From NCBI GenBank assembly GCA_030686995.1, contig CM060709.1, positions 308,798,857 to 308,862,856 of the forward strand: a DNA stretch of 64,000 bases, read 5' to 3'. This stretch comes from Artemisia argyi. Taxonomy: Eukaryota > Streptophyta > Magnoliopsida > Asterales > Asteraceae. Under the pieces are notes generated by a model. The model did no database searches, was not told the origin of the DNA, and saw nothing but the letters and a program-made list of their open reading frames with translations. Below, in pieces: positions 1 through 10,500 of the stretch (position 1 is its first letter; the number at the start of each line of letters is the position of its first letter). The position numbers were made by a program, and so were the translations under genes.

Positions 1-977
1 CCACCACACACTTTCGTAGTTGCTCCAGTTAACAAACACACTGAGATTCTGCTACGCCTCTCTACAGCGTTCAAATTATGACAAAATATGTAAGCATGCA
101 ATTCATCCATACGAACTTCCTCATAGACGTAGATGCTCCATTCACATGGTCTGATTGCGTCATTATATGGAACTGGTATCAAAATAGTTGCCCTGGGAAC
201 ACGATTTGTACCTCTCCCGTTTCCTGTGAAGAATATCAATGCACCGACGTGCGGACGTCCTCTTCTTATGAACATTCTGCATGCCCTCCACCAACTAACA
301 GTTCAACATTACCTGGTTGGGGATATTGCACATGCCCTGTCAGTGTAGTGAATCCCATCAATGGATCATGTGGTGAAGCGATGCTGAATTATGATGAATA
401 TGCGTTCAATGCAACTGATGGTAGAAATGCTTTTCCTGATTTTTATGGTATTTACCCAAACGCTGCGTGTGCTCCTTCTTCGTCGTTTGAATCATTTCCG
501 GCAAATGTTAGTGGTGTAATGGCACTGTCATCTTCATCTTACGCATTACCTGCTTTCCTTTTTGGAGCATTTCCAAGATCATTTGCTTTATGCTTACCTA
601 GTGTAGTGTCCGCCACAGGGGTTCTGTTTCTTGGGAGTAGCCCATATTATTTTCATCCACATCCGGATGTCGACATAAGGAGTTTACTTTCTTACACTCC
701 ATTTGTAAGCACAAAGATTCTTTTGGATATTTTATTGGTGTCAGTTCCATTGTAATTAAAAAGAGATCTATCGACGTTCCAGCAAACAGCACTACAAAGA
801 TTAGTACAATTGAGCCTTACACCACTCTTAGAACCGACATTTATAACCAAGTGGTTCGGAGATTTTCAATGGTTACAAAACGAATCCCTCGAGCAAAGCA
901 TGTCCCCACGTTTGGCCTTTGTTTCAGTACTTTCACCAACGGTACCCAAGTAAGTACAAAAGTTCCAGATATTGATT
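1..977 (+). pseudogene. EDGP / basic 7S globulin-like gene, 5' part (interrupted by MULE)
   Basis: This is the first part of an extracellular dermal glycoprotein / basic 7S globulin-like protein (TAXI type, pepsin fold). The window opens inside the mature protein at about PPHTFVVAPVNKHT, so the signal peptide lies outside. Family landmarks visible are FLIDVDAPF at the first active-site position, a cysteine-rich segment, FPANVSGVMA, and the DVDIRSLLSYTP block. Two frameshifts are visible against the three paralogues in the window: two extra bases near position 50 (after HT) and one base missing near 705-720, after which SIVIKKRSIDVPANS resumes in another frame. Reading then continues to KVPDID, where the MULE begins at 978. 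The rest of the gene is at 12566-12825. It would be a pseudogene even without the insertion, unless the frameshifts are assembly errors. Confidence 0.85.
969..977. repeat. 9-bp target site duplication, left copy (ATATTGATT)
   Basis: The nine bases before the MULE are repeated exactly at 12566-12574 after it. With one copy removed, the EDGP frame reads on smoothly (PDID then FGLQDG). A 9-bp duplication is the standard signature of Mutator-superfamily insertion. Confidence 0.95.
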
Positions 978-1232
978 GGGATAATTACCAAAACGGATCA
1001 GTCGCCAAAAGCACTTTTCTTGAATAGATGTTTTTAAATCACTTTCCTCTAGCGGATCAGGGCAACTTGGCGACTGAGCAACCTCATATATTGTCGACAC
1101 GTGTCCATTATTTTATTAATATAATACGGTTTCTAGAATGTATAGAGAATGTATGTGTAAGTGTTTAAGGTATTTTTGCAGAGGGCAACTTGTACTAATC
1201 AGGCGACATGTATTGGGCAACTTAATTTAATT
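978..1232. repeat. MULE left terminal inverted repeat (diverged)
   Basis: The first 16 bases match the right end perfectly. After that, similarity is patchy but collinear: GAGCAAC, ACACGTGTCC, AAGGTATTT, GGGCAACTTGTAC, GGGCAACTTAATT. The decanucleotide GGGCAACTTG and variants (GGCGACATG, GGCGACTGAGCAAC) recur several times and may be transposase-binding sites. The inner boundary is approximate. Confidence 0.75.
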
Positions 1233-1702
1233 TGTCGTTTTGCGTATTTTTTTTAATTAAATATTAATGTATTTCAATTGTATCCAAAAAAAATATGTAT
1301 TTTAATAAATAATAACACTTATATTTGTTTTTAAAATATTTACATACACTTCCTTCCAACACACACTTCATCATCTCCAACAAATTTTCCTCCATAAACT
1401 AAACACAATCGAAGCCCATGAACAATGTTGTCGAAACAAAGTGGTATAACAGGGTATGTACATTTGTTTCATAGTTTGTATAAATATGATTATGTGTGTT
1501 TCAAAAATGTTAAAGTTCATTGTTTTGAGAGTAAATGCACCAACAGTATTTGTTGTGCTAGCCAACCGGCGGTGCTGTAGCAAAGTCTACACATTTACCG
1601 AAGTCATCTACATATAGGCGCTCCTCCTAACACAATCTCACACACACAACAAACACATTCAGTTTTCCATTTAATTTACAAGCAAATATTTTGGAAACAC
1701 CA
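1233..1702. other. MULE internal non-coding stretch before first ORF
   Basis: AT-rich sequence with no convincing coding potential. It probably holds the promoter of the ORF at 1703. I see no clear TATA box and no other structure. Confidence 0.4.
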
Positions 1703-2023
1703 ATGGCATGTCTTGAACGTTTTGATGAACTTGCTAATTGTTCCGGTTCCACCTTGTTGGAACGTCAGTTAGATATCTATTTAGCGAGGTCTGTAGCTAA
1801 AGACAAGGATCCACATAGTGACATTAGTAAGGTCTGCTCGAAGTTAGCTGATTGCATCATAGGAACTGATGGTTTTATTAAGGAACTTTCTGTTACTGAG
1901 TGTAGGGTAGAGGCGATGGAGACTGCAAAGTATCTTAGGCAGCGTATGCATAAGGATACCCTTAGGTTTACCGATTTGTTGTGCGTATTTGGGGTCTTTT
2001 GGGTTTTTGGGCTTATGCGTTAA
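1703..2023 (+). CDS. Hypothetical 106-aa protein carried by the MULE
   Basis: Not recognised. The frame opens at a TTG at 1691, but the first ATG is at 1703 and gives MACLERFDELANC. The protein is mostly predicted helix with charged residues (LERQLDIYLARSVAKDKD, MRVEAMETAKYLRQRM-like segment) and ends in a hydrophobic run, LLCVFGVFWVFGLMR, that could be a C-terminal membrane anchor. It lies just inside the left terminal repeat, on the same strand as the DUF1985 gene 0.7 kb downstream. It may be a separate gene or an upstream exon of that gene. The sequence alone does not decide. Confidence 0.4.
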   Translation: MACLERFDELANCSGSTLLERQLDIYLARSVAKDKDPHSDISKVCSKLADCIIGTDGFIKELSVTECRVEAMETAKYLRQRMHKDTLRFTDLLCVFGVFWVFGLMR

Positions 2024-2697
2024 GCTTTTCGGTGTCTTTATGGGTTGGTTTAGTTTTCTTTTCTTTTATGTATGGGTAGTTTTGGTGTATCATGGGTTGG
2101 GATAGGATTTTGTGTATGATGTTCCTTTTTTTCATTAATGAATGGAATGTTTATGTATTATATATTTTATGATTTCTCTTTAATTTGCTACTGCTTATTG
2201 TAGTTATTAATTATCCGAATTGGTTACTGTACTTATTTATAAGGTTTTGTTAAGTTTACTTTCTAACTTTGGTGTAGTTGTGTAACTGATATAGGAGGTA
2301 TGGTTTTATGCTTTCTATCTCATTTGTGGACATGTCCAAATTGAATTGTATTTTATCTTGAAGTGGTTATTTGATTCAGTTTGTTTCTGTACTCTTACTG
2401 GCTAAGTTTTTGGTGTTTAAGCGTTATTCAAAGAGGTTGGAAATTGCCATGCCTTTGGTTTACAAAATGGTTTGTTTTTGATAACTTGTACCCGAAAAAT
2501 TCATGATTATACTTGACCTAGTTCCAATCACAAGGAAGGAATCCTGTACCTGATAAGTTTACTTTCTAACTTTGGTCCACTGTTTTTTCCCCTGTTTTTT
2601 CCTCTGTTTTGTAATGTCGACACCAAGTTAGAGTTGTCTGCAAACTTCAACTTGCCGATGTAGTCCTCAACTGATTCTTTTTGTTTTATTTCCATGC
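2024..2697. other. Non-coding stretch within MULE
   Basis: T-rich sequence with no sustained reading frame. TTTACTTTCTAACTTTGGT occurs twice, near 2257 and 2558, a short direct repeat. It may be intron or promoter for the gene that follows. Confidence 0.35.
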
Positions 2698-2700
2698 AAG

Positions 2701-5700
2701 GAGTATCAAACTAAATTCATCTTTAGAAGTAAAGTGAACTACTTTCTGTTAATAAAACGCAAGTTAGATGCAAAACGACGGAACATGTTTAGGCGTACAT
2801 GTTTTGGAAGATGGTTGGATCTTTTGTACTTTGAACATGAACCACATGTCATAGAGTATATGCTGACAAAACAGCATCAGGTTGATGATGCCCATTATGA
2901 TATGCCCTTAATTTATTATGTCGAAGGTCAAAGTCTACATTTTGGTCGTCCTGAATTTGCTCTTACAACCGGGTTCTGTTTTGGAACTGTATCTTTCCGG
3001 TTATATGACTCTGGTGAAGTTAAATTTCGCAATAGGATATTTCCTCACCGGATAGGGTTACGTGTTACCAACTTAGATCTTATTGCTGTTATCGAGGATG
3101 AAGAGTTGTTTTGCAAAATATCTGATGAAGATGCTGTCCGTGTATGTCTACTGTTAGTTTTAGAAGTTATCTTTATGGGTAGGTTGTTGACTAATGAAGT
3201 GGATGATAAGTTAATGAGGTTGGTTGAAAGTCTAGAAGCTTGGAATGCGTTTCCATGGGGTGAGGACATATGGACTAATTTGTACGATCAAATTGTGGAT
3301 GTTATAAGTAAGCACAGTCAAAAGCACCTTCAACATCTCAAGAAAGATCGCATGCATGTTCCGACATATACGCTTGGGGGCTTTGTATTTGCTTTCCAGG
3401 TATATATTATTCTTCCACATTATTTTTTTTAATCCCTTCTGTATTTTGTTTTCGCACCTAAATCTTATTGATTTATCCTTGACTTTCCTATTTAGATTTG
3501 GATTCTTGAAACTTATGAAATAAGTAAGCTTTGGTGGATAAAGCTCGCGCCAGTGATACCAAGAGTTGTGGCTTGGTCCAGAAAAACTATATTTAAGAAA
3601 TCAGATTGTTCTAAGCTTTTTGGAAAGGTTATTTCTTCAAAACAGGTCTTTTTTATTTATATTTGATTTCAATTTTTTTATGTTACTTCTTTTATAGTGA
3701 GTAATTTTTTTAGGACTCAAAACCAACTTGTGATATCCGTCCTACTAGAGCTGAGTACGAATCAAATTTGTGGATACACAGCAATGATTTTTTCCCGCAA
3801 CACATCCCCAGACGACCTCCCTTAGCAGGACAAAATTTCCTTTTGGATACATATCTTGCCAAGTTGGAAAAGGCACGTAAACGTGGGATAACAAATGTAT
3901 TAGAAATGGCCACTGCTAGAAGTAGTTACAGTTGTATTAGGGAAAAGAGTCTTAAGGATTGTGTGATTGAAGAGTTGAATATTCGGGTTTTCAAGCTTGA
4001 GTCAATTATTGAGGTTCTACATGGTGAACCAAATGGTCGAGTTGTGGTAATATACTTGTGGTAATATACGACATCCTTTTAAATATTGTATTATTTCAAC
4101 CAAATATCATTACATTGACAGGCCAAACTCCACTTTGATGACTGTTTTTCCAATATGCCCTCTGATTTTTGCGACTCGCTTAATAATCTTTACCTTGATC
4201 TGATCAACTTGCATGATACTGATGAAGATATTTGTCTGGTAACTTATAAATTGTGACATCTTTGTAACCCCGTTATATAACAGTTTGTATATCAAACACT
4301 ATTTAAACAAGCATAACTTGTCACAGGAGTACATTCGTGAAGAGGAGTTGCGATTGCGGTTGGAAGATGATGATAGATTGCAAATGGAAGATGAGAAGAT
4401 GATGAAAGAGGAGATGCGGTTTAGGGTGGAAGAGTATAAACAGATGAGGTTTGAGGAAGAGAAGATGCGGCAGTTCGATGCCGAGAAGAAGAAAAAGGGT
4501 AATGTGTTTCTGAATTCCGGTCACTTCAAAAAAGCTTTGGAAGACGCAAGACTTAGTAAAAGGACTCACGTACATGCTTTTACATCAGAAAGTGATTGGA
4601 AAGTTTGTTGGGTGAAATTAAAAAAACATCGTGGCTACCTTAATAATCCGTTCTTGGTAGAACGTCTAAAAGATGTGCAACCTTGGAAAGAGGTATCAAA
4701 TATGTTCAAACTTAAAAAATAATAGTGTGTTTTATTTCATACCGTTAAAGCCTTATAATTTTGTGTAGGATCTATCCCGATGGTTTCATACTGTTGACAC
4801 TCTTTGGTTGAGTGATGATTTTGAGCTGTTTCTTTCCAAGGCGGGTACGGCTACATTCAAGTTTCCTTGGTCTGACGATTTTAATGTGAATCGAATATTC
4901 TGGCTTAGATTAGTCTGCCTAGACCCTGCAAGAAAAGGGTGGCTAACGGAGAAGGTGAGAAAAACTATGGATTTCGCAATATTAGATTTTGAATAATAAA
5001 TATGTACTTTAGCCTTCACTACAAACTGTTTTTCTTTTACGTATTTAAACAGCACATAGACTTATGGGTGGACTACATGTGGCATGTGAGACCCGAGAAT
5101 TCTAACTGGGCAATGGTTAGTACATACTTCGTTCAGTAGGCAAACGGTAAATACATTTGTTATATGGACTTATAAACTCTGTTTTGTATTTTATTGCCAG
5201 AATATATGAGTTCCATTATATTTAACAAAAAAAGAAATTTCATAATATGTTTGTACGTGTAGTTACTGGCTGGAGATTTTATTCAAGATATGTGGCAACC
5301 GAGCTACAAACTAATATATGCTACTGATATGGTATTCTATGTTACGAACGAGAGGGTTAAACCTTACGCGGATCGGGTTGTCAGAATGAACTTGTTCAGC
5401 GGAGATGGGTTGGATGATTTTATTGAGACTAGTGGTATTGAATATGGCCAGAGGCTTGCCTTTACGAACCTTGAAATGTACAGGTTATCGGTTGTTGTGC
5501 TCGGAGGAGATGGCATGGGCTTGAGCAAAGAAGATATTCGGTATCAGTTGCCAAAGAGGACCCCACGACCCGCTTTTTTCCGTGACCGAACTGGTAATAC
5601 GTATTCTGCGATTGCAACTTTACAACACATTAAGACAGTCCTTCCATAGCTGTCAGATAAGCAGTGAAATATTAAGTCATTAATTTATTTTCGTTTTATT

Positions 5701-6184
5701 TTACCAGACTTGAGGTTGCAGCACCTTTGCAGCTGGGGACATCACGAGGATCATGTTAATGAGGATCACGTTCTATACACTAGATTTACCGGAAAGGATC
5801 TGGTATTATTCAATTATATAATAACATGAAACTTGTATATGTATTGTATACGCGTGATGAACCATATAAAACAAAAAAAATATTTTGTGTATGCAGAAGT
5901 TAGTGTATGATTTCGATGAGACGCAACACGTGCGCAGCTGCATCAAAGCGAAACTTGTACACATGAATGCTATGGGAGTTGGTTTTCAGATGGCTGCAGA
6001 TATGGTTTTCAAACATGACGAGAAAACAATGAAAGATGTGCTGAATATTAAGGGGAACTGGTTACAATTTGGTAAAGATTGTGCTTTCGATGATGGTAGA
6101 ATGATGCGACTGAAACTTGTGCGTATTCAAACACGATATGTGGCTGGTTCAGAGGATCGGGTTCATGTGTTTCATGTTTGCTAG
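2701..6184 (+). CDS. DUF1985 gene with Ulp1-type linker and B3-like C-terminus (10 exons)
   Basis: I infer exons 2701-3399, 3496-3645, 3714-4046, 4122-4238, 4327-4692, 4769-4954, 5053-5115, 5263-5593, 5708-5802 and 5897-6184. All have GT-AG borders, all but one intron are phase 0, and there is no internal stop (about 875 codons). The true 5' end is unsettled; the first in-frame ATG is 2785. Exon 1 is a DUF1985 domain (LNAFPWGE-type block: AWNAFPWGEDIW; DAVRVCLL; PTYTLGGFVFAFQ). Exon 2 begins IWILE. Exon 5 has a strong charged coiled coil. Exons 6-7 match the pre-catalytic part of the Ulp1 gene on the other strand (FPW, FWLRL, GWL, H-DLW-D--W--RP--NWA). The protease His-Asp-Cys core is then missing. 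Instead there are segments such as DDFIETSGIEYGQRLAF and NWLQFGKDCAFDDGRMMRL that resemble the C-terminal half of plant B3 domains. The B3 call is tentative. Function unknown. Confidence 0.65.
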
Positions 6185-6668
6185 GATACTAAAATCTGTC
6201 TTTTAATTGTGTAAAAACTTATTGTCTAAACTGATTTGTTAAGTAGGGTTCCATGTTTATGAACGGTTTAATCGTAGGAATATTTAGACTTCCATGAAGC
6301 CATATTTTGGTATGTTATTAATGTCTATTTGGAACTTATAATCCTACGAATATTTTGACTTATATGAAGCCTTATTTTGTCAATGTTTTTTTAAACATGT
6401 TCTGGTGTATAAGTAACTTGTGTTGAAATGTTGGTATAACTAGTTACAAGGAAAGAGCCATTATGTTTACACTGTATCTAAGTGTTTGACTATATGGTTA
6501 TACTTATAGAATACAAGATCCACAAGGCGTGTCAAATAAAGTATTGAAAGTACAGGTTGCCCAATTGGCCTAACAGTCGCCCAAACAAAGTACAGCACAT
6601 GCCTTTAATTACCATTTTTTAGATGTGGAAAACACACACACACATAGGTCTAACCAAAAACTTTTAAA
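6185..6668. promoter_or_regulatory. Spacer with MULE-end-like GGGCAAC/GCGAC motifs
   Basis: Non-coding region between the DUF1985 gene and the GRF gene. Near 6554-6590 it holds AGGTTGCCCAATTGG and CAGTCGCCCAAAC, the inverse complement of the GGGCAAC and GGCGAC motifs that recur in the terminal repeats. It could be an internal protein-binding site or a relic of an older MULE end. Confidence 0.35.
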
Positions 6669-7174
6669 ATGCCATCTTCTTCATCTTGTTCATACAGATC
6701 TAGGCGTTATACTCTCGAAGAATTACTTGACAAAACCCACTGTGATTGTGAGCCACCTCTACCAGTTGAGGAGCGAGTTTCTTGGTCAACAGGTAATCCT
6801 GGTAGAAGGTATAAAGCCTGTCCCATCTATGTAAGTACTTGTCTGATCAATTGATACTTTTACAAGAACACACTGTTTTCGTTTACTCATGTGTGTATTC
6901 ATTATTTTGTTAGGACCAAAAAAAATGTGGCTTCCATGGTTTCATTGATCCTGAACTACCTTCAGCTTATTACAAGGATTTGCTTTTCAAAATGTATGTG
7001 GGTAACTATAGGTTAAACGGCCAGACAAGCAAAGAGACTGGGAAAGATGATCCGAATAATCAGCTGGCGATGGTGGAGATGAAGGAAGAGATTGTTTCCA
7101 TAAAGTCAACAATTACTTTGTTAACTAGGGTTGTAGTGTTCCTTGCTGTGATACTTGCATATCGTATGATTTAG
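6669..7174 (+). CDS. GRF-type zinc-finger protein with C-terminal coiled coil and membrane anchor
   Basis: Two exons, 6669-6830 and 6914-7174, with GT-AG borders and a phase-0 intron, encode 140 aa. Residues 25-64 show the GRF zinc-finger pattern: C25-x-C27, W39, NPGRRY at 43-48, C51, and CGF at 59-61. GRF fingers bind single-stranded nucleic acid in APE2, topoisomerase III and NEIL3. Plants have many short GRF proteins with exactly this layout of finger, short helix and C-terminal hydrophobic tail, mostly of unknown role. Here residues about 95-120 form an amphipathic helix (MVEMKEEIVSIKSTI), followed by VVVFLAVILAY at the end. The intron falls between C51 and C59, inside the finger. A second frame at 6625 is a shadow. 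Confidence 0.8.
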
Positions 7175-7527
7175 AAACAACTGTGCTTGTTTTTTAGCTA
7201 CATTAGTTTCTGTTGTAATGTTTTATGCTTCATTATCAATGGGATGGTGTGTTATGTGTTAAACTTTGTGCTTAAATTTTAGATACATGACCTTAAAAAA
7301 AACATGAGGTTGATAGAAACATGAAGTATATATGAAATGTAAACAAGACATTATAGTTTATGTAAGCAAAGAAAAAACGAAACAGAAAACCATGTATCGA
7401 TGGTATGAAAATGACATACGTTAATACAAATCATCCGTTACAACTAGTGACATAGGTTTTCCTAGGGATAGTTAGGTGACATAATAAAAATAACCAAATT
7501 CAGCAAATGTTCAACAACGATTACATA
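7175..7527. other. Convergent intergenic spacer in MULE
   Basis: Non-coding, AT-rich, between the convergent GRF gene (+) and Ulp1 pseudogene (-). It must contain both 3' ends. I see no repeat or ORF in it. Confidence 0.4.
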
Positions 7528-10500
7528 TCATTTAACTTCCACTCTATGATTCCAAAAGTACTCGAGCATACGTTCACGGTACGCCAACGCTGCTTACACA
7601 GGGTCGGCCACTTCCAATGGTAGGTTATGACACAACCTGTATAACCACATACAAACCCACACACCACAGTCTCCAAATAGATCCCCTTGAACCAGAACAC
7701 TCGCATAATCAAAAGAGATTTGATACTTGTCAACTGATATGCCTTTACTCTTCAAAACCCCAGAGTCCTTTAAATACGAATTCAGACGCAATGGCAGCTC
7801 TCCTTTCATGGTCCTCCACCAGCTTCTTCTGTTTGTCTTTGCCAAACCAAGCGAGTCATAAAACGTAACAACACCACTTTTGATTTGAAGTTGAGCTAAA
7901 CACCAATGTTTATCTGGTTCGTTAACAGGAAATAAGACCTGATATACACAATTCAATCTTAAACTGTGTTTGTATAATAAAAGATTATAATATATGCAAA
8001 AGGTATAGGAACCATAAATGTAGAAACCTTTTCAACATCAGTCCATGGAACTGGGTACCTAGACACGTCAGAAAAGTAAGTAGGCATCATACCACCAAGT
8101 ATAGCTTGACAGAAATGAGGGCTTACAGCAGCCCAATTAGCCTCTTTTGGTCTAAAACGCCATAGTAGGTCAATCCACAGATCAAGGTGCTGTATAGTCA
8201 AATTAAACAAAAAACAAAGTTAAATACACAACCAGCACTTTTTAAAAGTTAACAGGGATATATTTACGTACAATGTCACTCAACCAGCCCCTTTTAAAAG
8301 TGTCGAGACCGGATAACGCCATCCAAAACCGGCGGTCAACATGAATGTCACAACGACCCCATGGAAAGCAATACTTAGGTGGCTTGAACTCCTCTAAAAA
8401 CATTCTGATAGGTTCCGGCACATTTACCTGTTTGCGATTATTGGGTCGTGAAAGATCCTAAATACAAAATAATAATTACTACTTTTCTCAGCATTTGAAA
8501 ATACAAAAGAGATATTAACAAATTCTATAATGACTTAGAAATAAAGTTATGTTGTCGGTTACCTCTTGAAAAGGTTCCAGAGACATTATATTGGGTTGAC
8601 CCGTCCTTGTCAGTTGAAAAGGTTGGAGAGACGTTGTACTGGGTTTAGCAGACCTTGTAACCGGTTTTTGGATAATCACCTCCTTATCCTGAAACTAAAA
8701 TTAGGTACATACAAGTTATACATGGACACAGGCCGTATAATTTACCATATCAATATTACAAGTGCTATACCTCTTCAACCGGAGGAGTTACAACAGGCCC
8801 CTTAAGCGTCATCGACCTTGTTTGTGGAACGTGTGGACCAGTAGGTGGTTGCTCATCAACAACCGATGCAATCAGTGCACCGTACTTCTTCTTCTTCTTC
8901 TTGCTTAGCTTGATAGTCTTAACCATAGCCCGTTCAAATTTGATAACCTTAGGTGACTTCTTCTTATTTTTCATCTGCTTTCCAATGACAGGTCCAAATA
9001 CATTCTGTAAACAAGGTTTCTGATTTCGTTTAACAACACTTACGTATTCAGGTTTTGTCATTTGATTCTGCGTTTTAAAAACATAATGTGTTACAAGATA
9101 AAACATACAGCCTTTTTAAATAGCAAGCATAAACTGGTATGTACCTCAAAAGCTTGCTTGAAGACTGATTTATCTTCTTTGTTCACATTATTACTTCCAG
9201 GAATGACCAATTCTGCAGCAAACACTTCCTTCCCATCCTCCTTTTCATTTATAGCATCATCTTCCATGATATCATCCAAGGAATACTCGGCTGGATTCTT
9301 TTCACCATTTTCAAGGTTAAGGTATTGGTCCGTAAAATGACTATCCTGAACAAATATACATAACCGTTAATGCAAAATTCACTGTAAGGATACCTAAACT
9401 AACTAATGTATTCACAATGTAAAAGAGTTAAATATATTTACATACTTCACAATTTGAAACGGGGACTTCTTTGTTAAGGTTGAGTAACGAATGAACAGCT
9501 GTGCAAACAGCGGGAGGAAAGGGATCAACAGCGGGAGCATCAGGTGATCTTATTAGAAGTTGCATGGTAGAATTATACAATTGAGACTCATTATAATCGC
9601 CCTTCCCATCTTACTCATCAACTTCCATAGGATTCACTGACTCACGTAAAAGTTCCCCATCATCCGGATGACCGTCTGAATATGAAACTGTGGTCTGCAT
9701 TTGAAAAGCATATAAACGACAGGTGAGAAAATAAATAAATTGTGGTATTTACCATTGCATTGCATGATTATAAACAACATCACCATATAAAGTTGGATAC
9801 TAACCATCGAATCGTAATAATCAGAATCAGAATTTCCTTTCACATCAGACTCTTTTGAGCACGCATGAGATTGTGGTGCTAAATGTGAGACTATGGCCTT
9901 GTCATGACATTTGTCGTATGTAGCTACAGAATCTTTTGAGTGTACATTTGATTGATGGGGACCAACCTCAAACTTAGATTTTATATTCAAAATGCTCTCT
10001 ATCTCTTGAACTCTCTTTCTTAGAACATCAAACTCGGCAACAACGACAGGACTAACATGACAGCATTCGCGTTTCTCAATCAACTGTAATCTTGTTTTAA
10101 GAGAATCAACCTCTTGGAAAAGGTCAGGAAGTGATATAGTTGATGCCACCTGAATATGATTCTCTTGTTGTAAAACTTGAGGCCAACTACTCTGCTCGAC
10201 ATTGAATGAGTCAACCGGTTCCTCATCATGTCCATGTAAAACTCGCCCACCATCGACATCTCTTGTTTCAACACTATGTCCTTTCTCGGCAACGACATCT
10301 TCTATGGGGACATCATATAGTAAATCTTGATCGGCAACATAACCATCGACATCTCTTGTTTGGACAACATGTCCTTTGTCGACGACGCCAACAACTACAT
10401 TTTCATCTTGTACACCAACATCAACATGTACATCTTCACTGGCAACATCTTTTGGTTGAACAACATGCCCATTATAGTCTTGTACGCCACCATCTACAGG

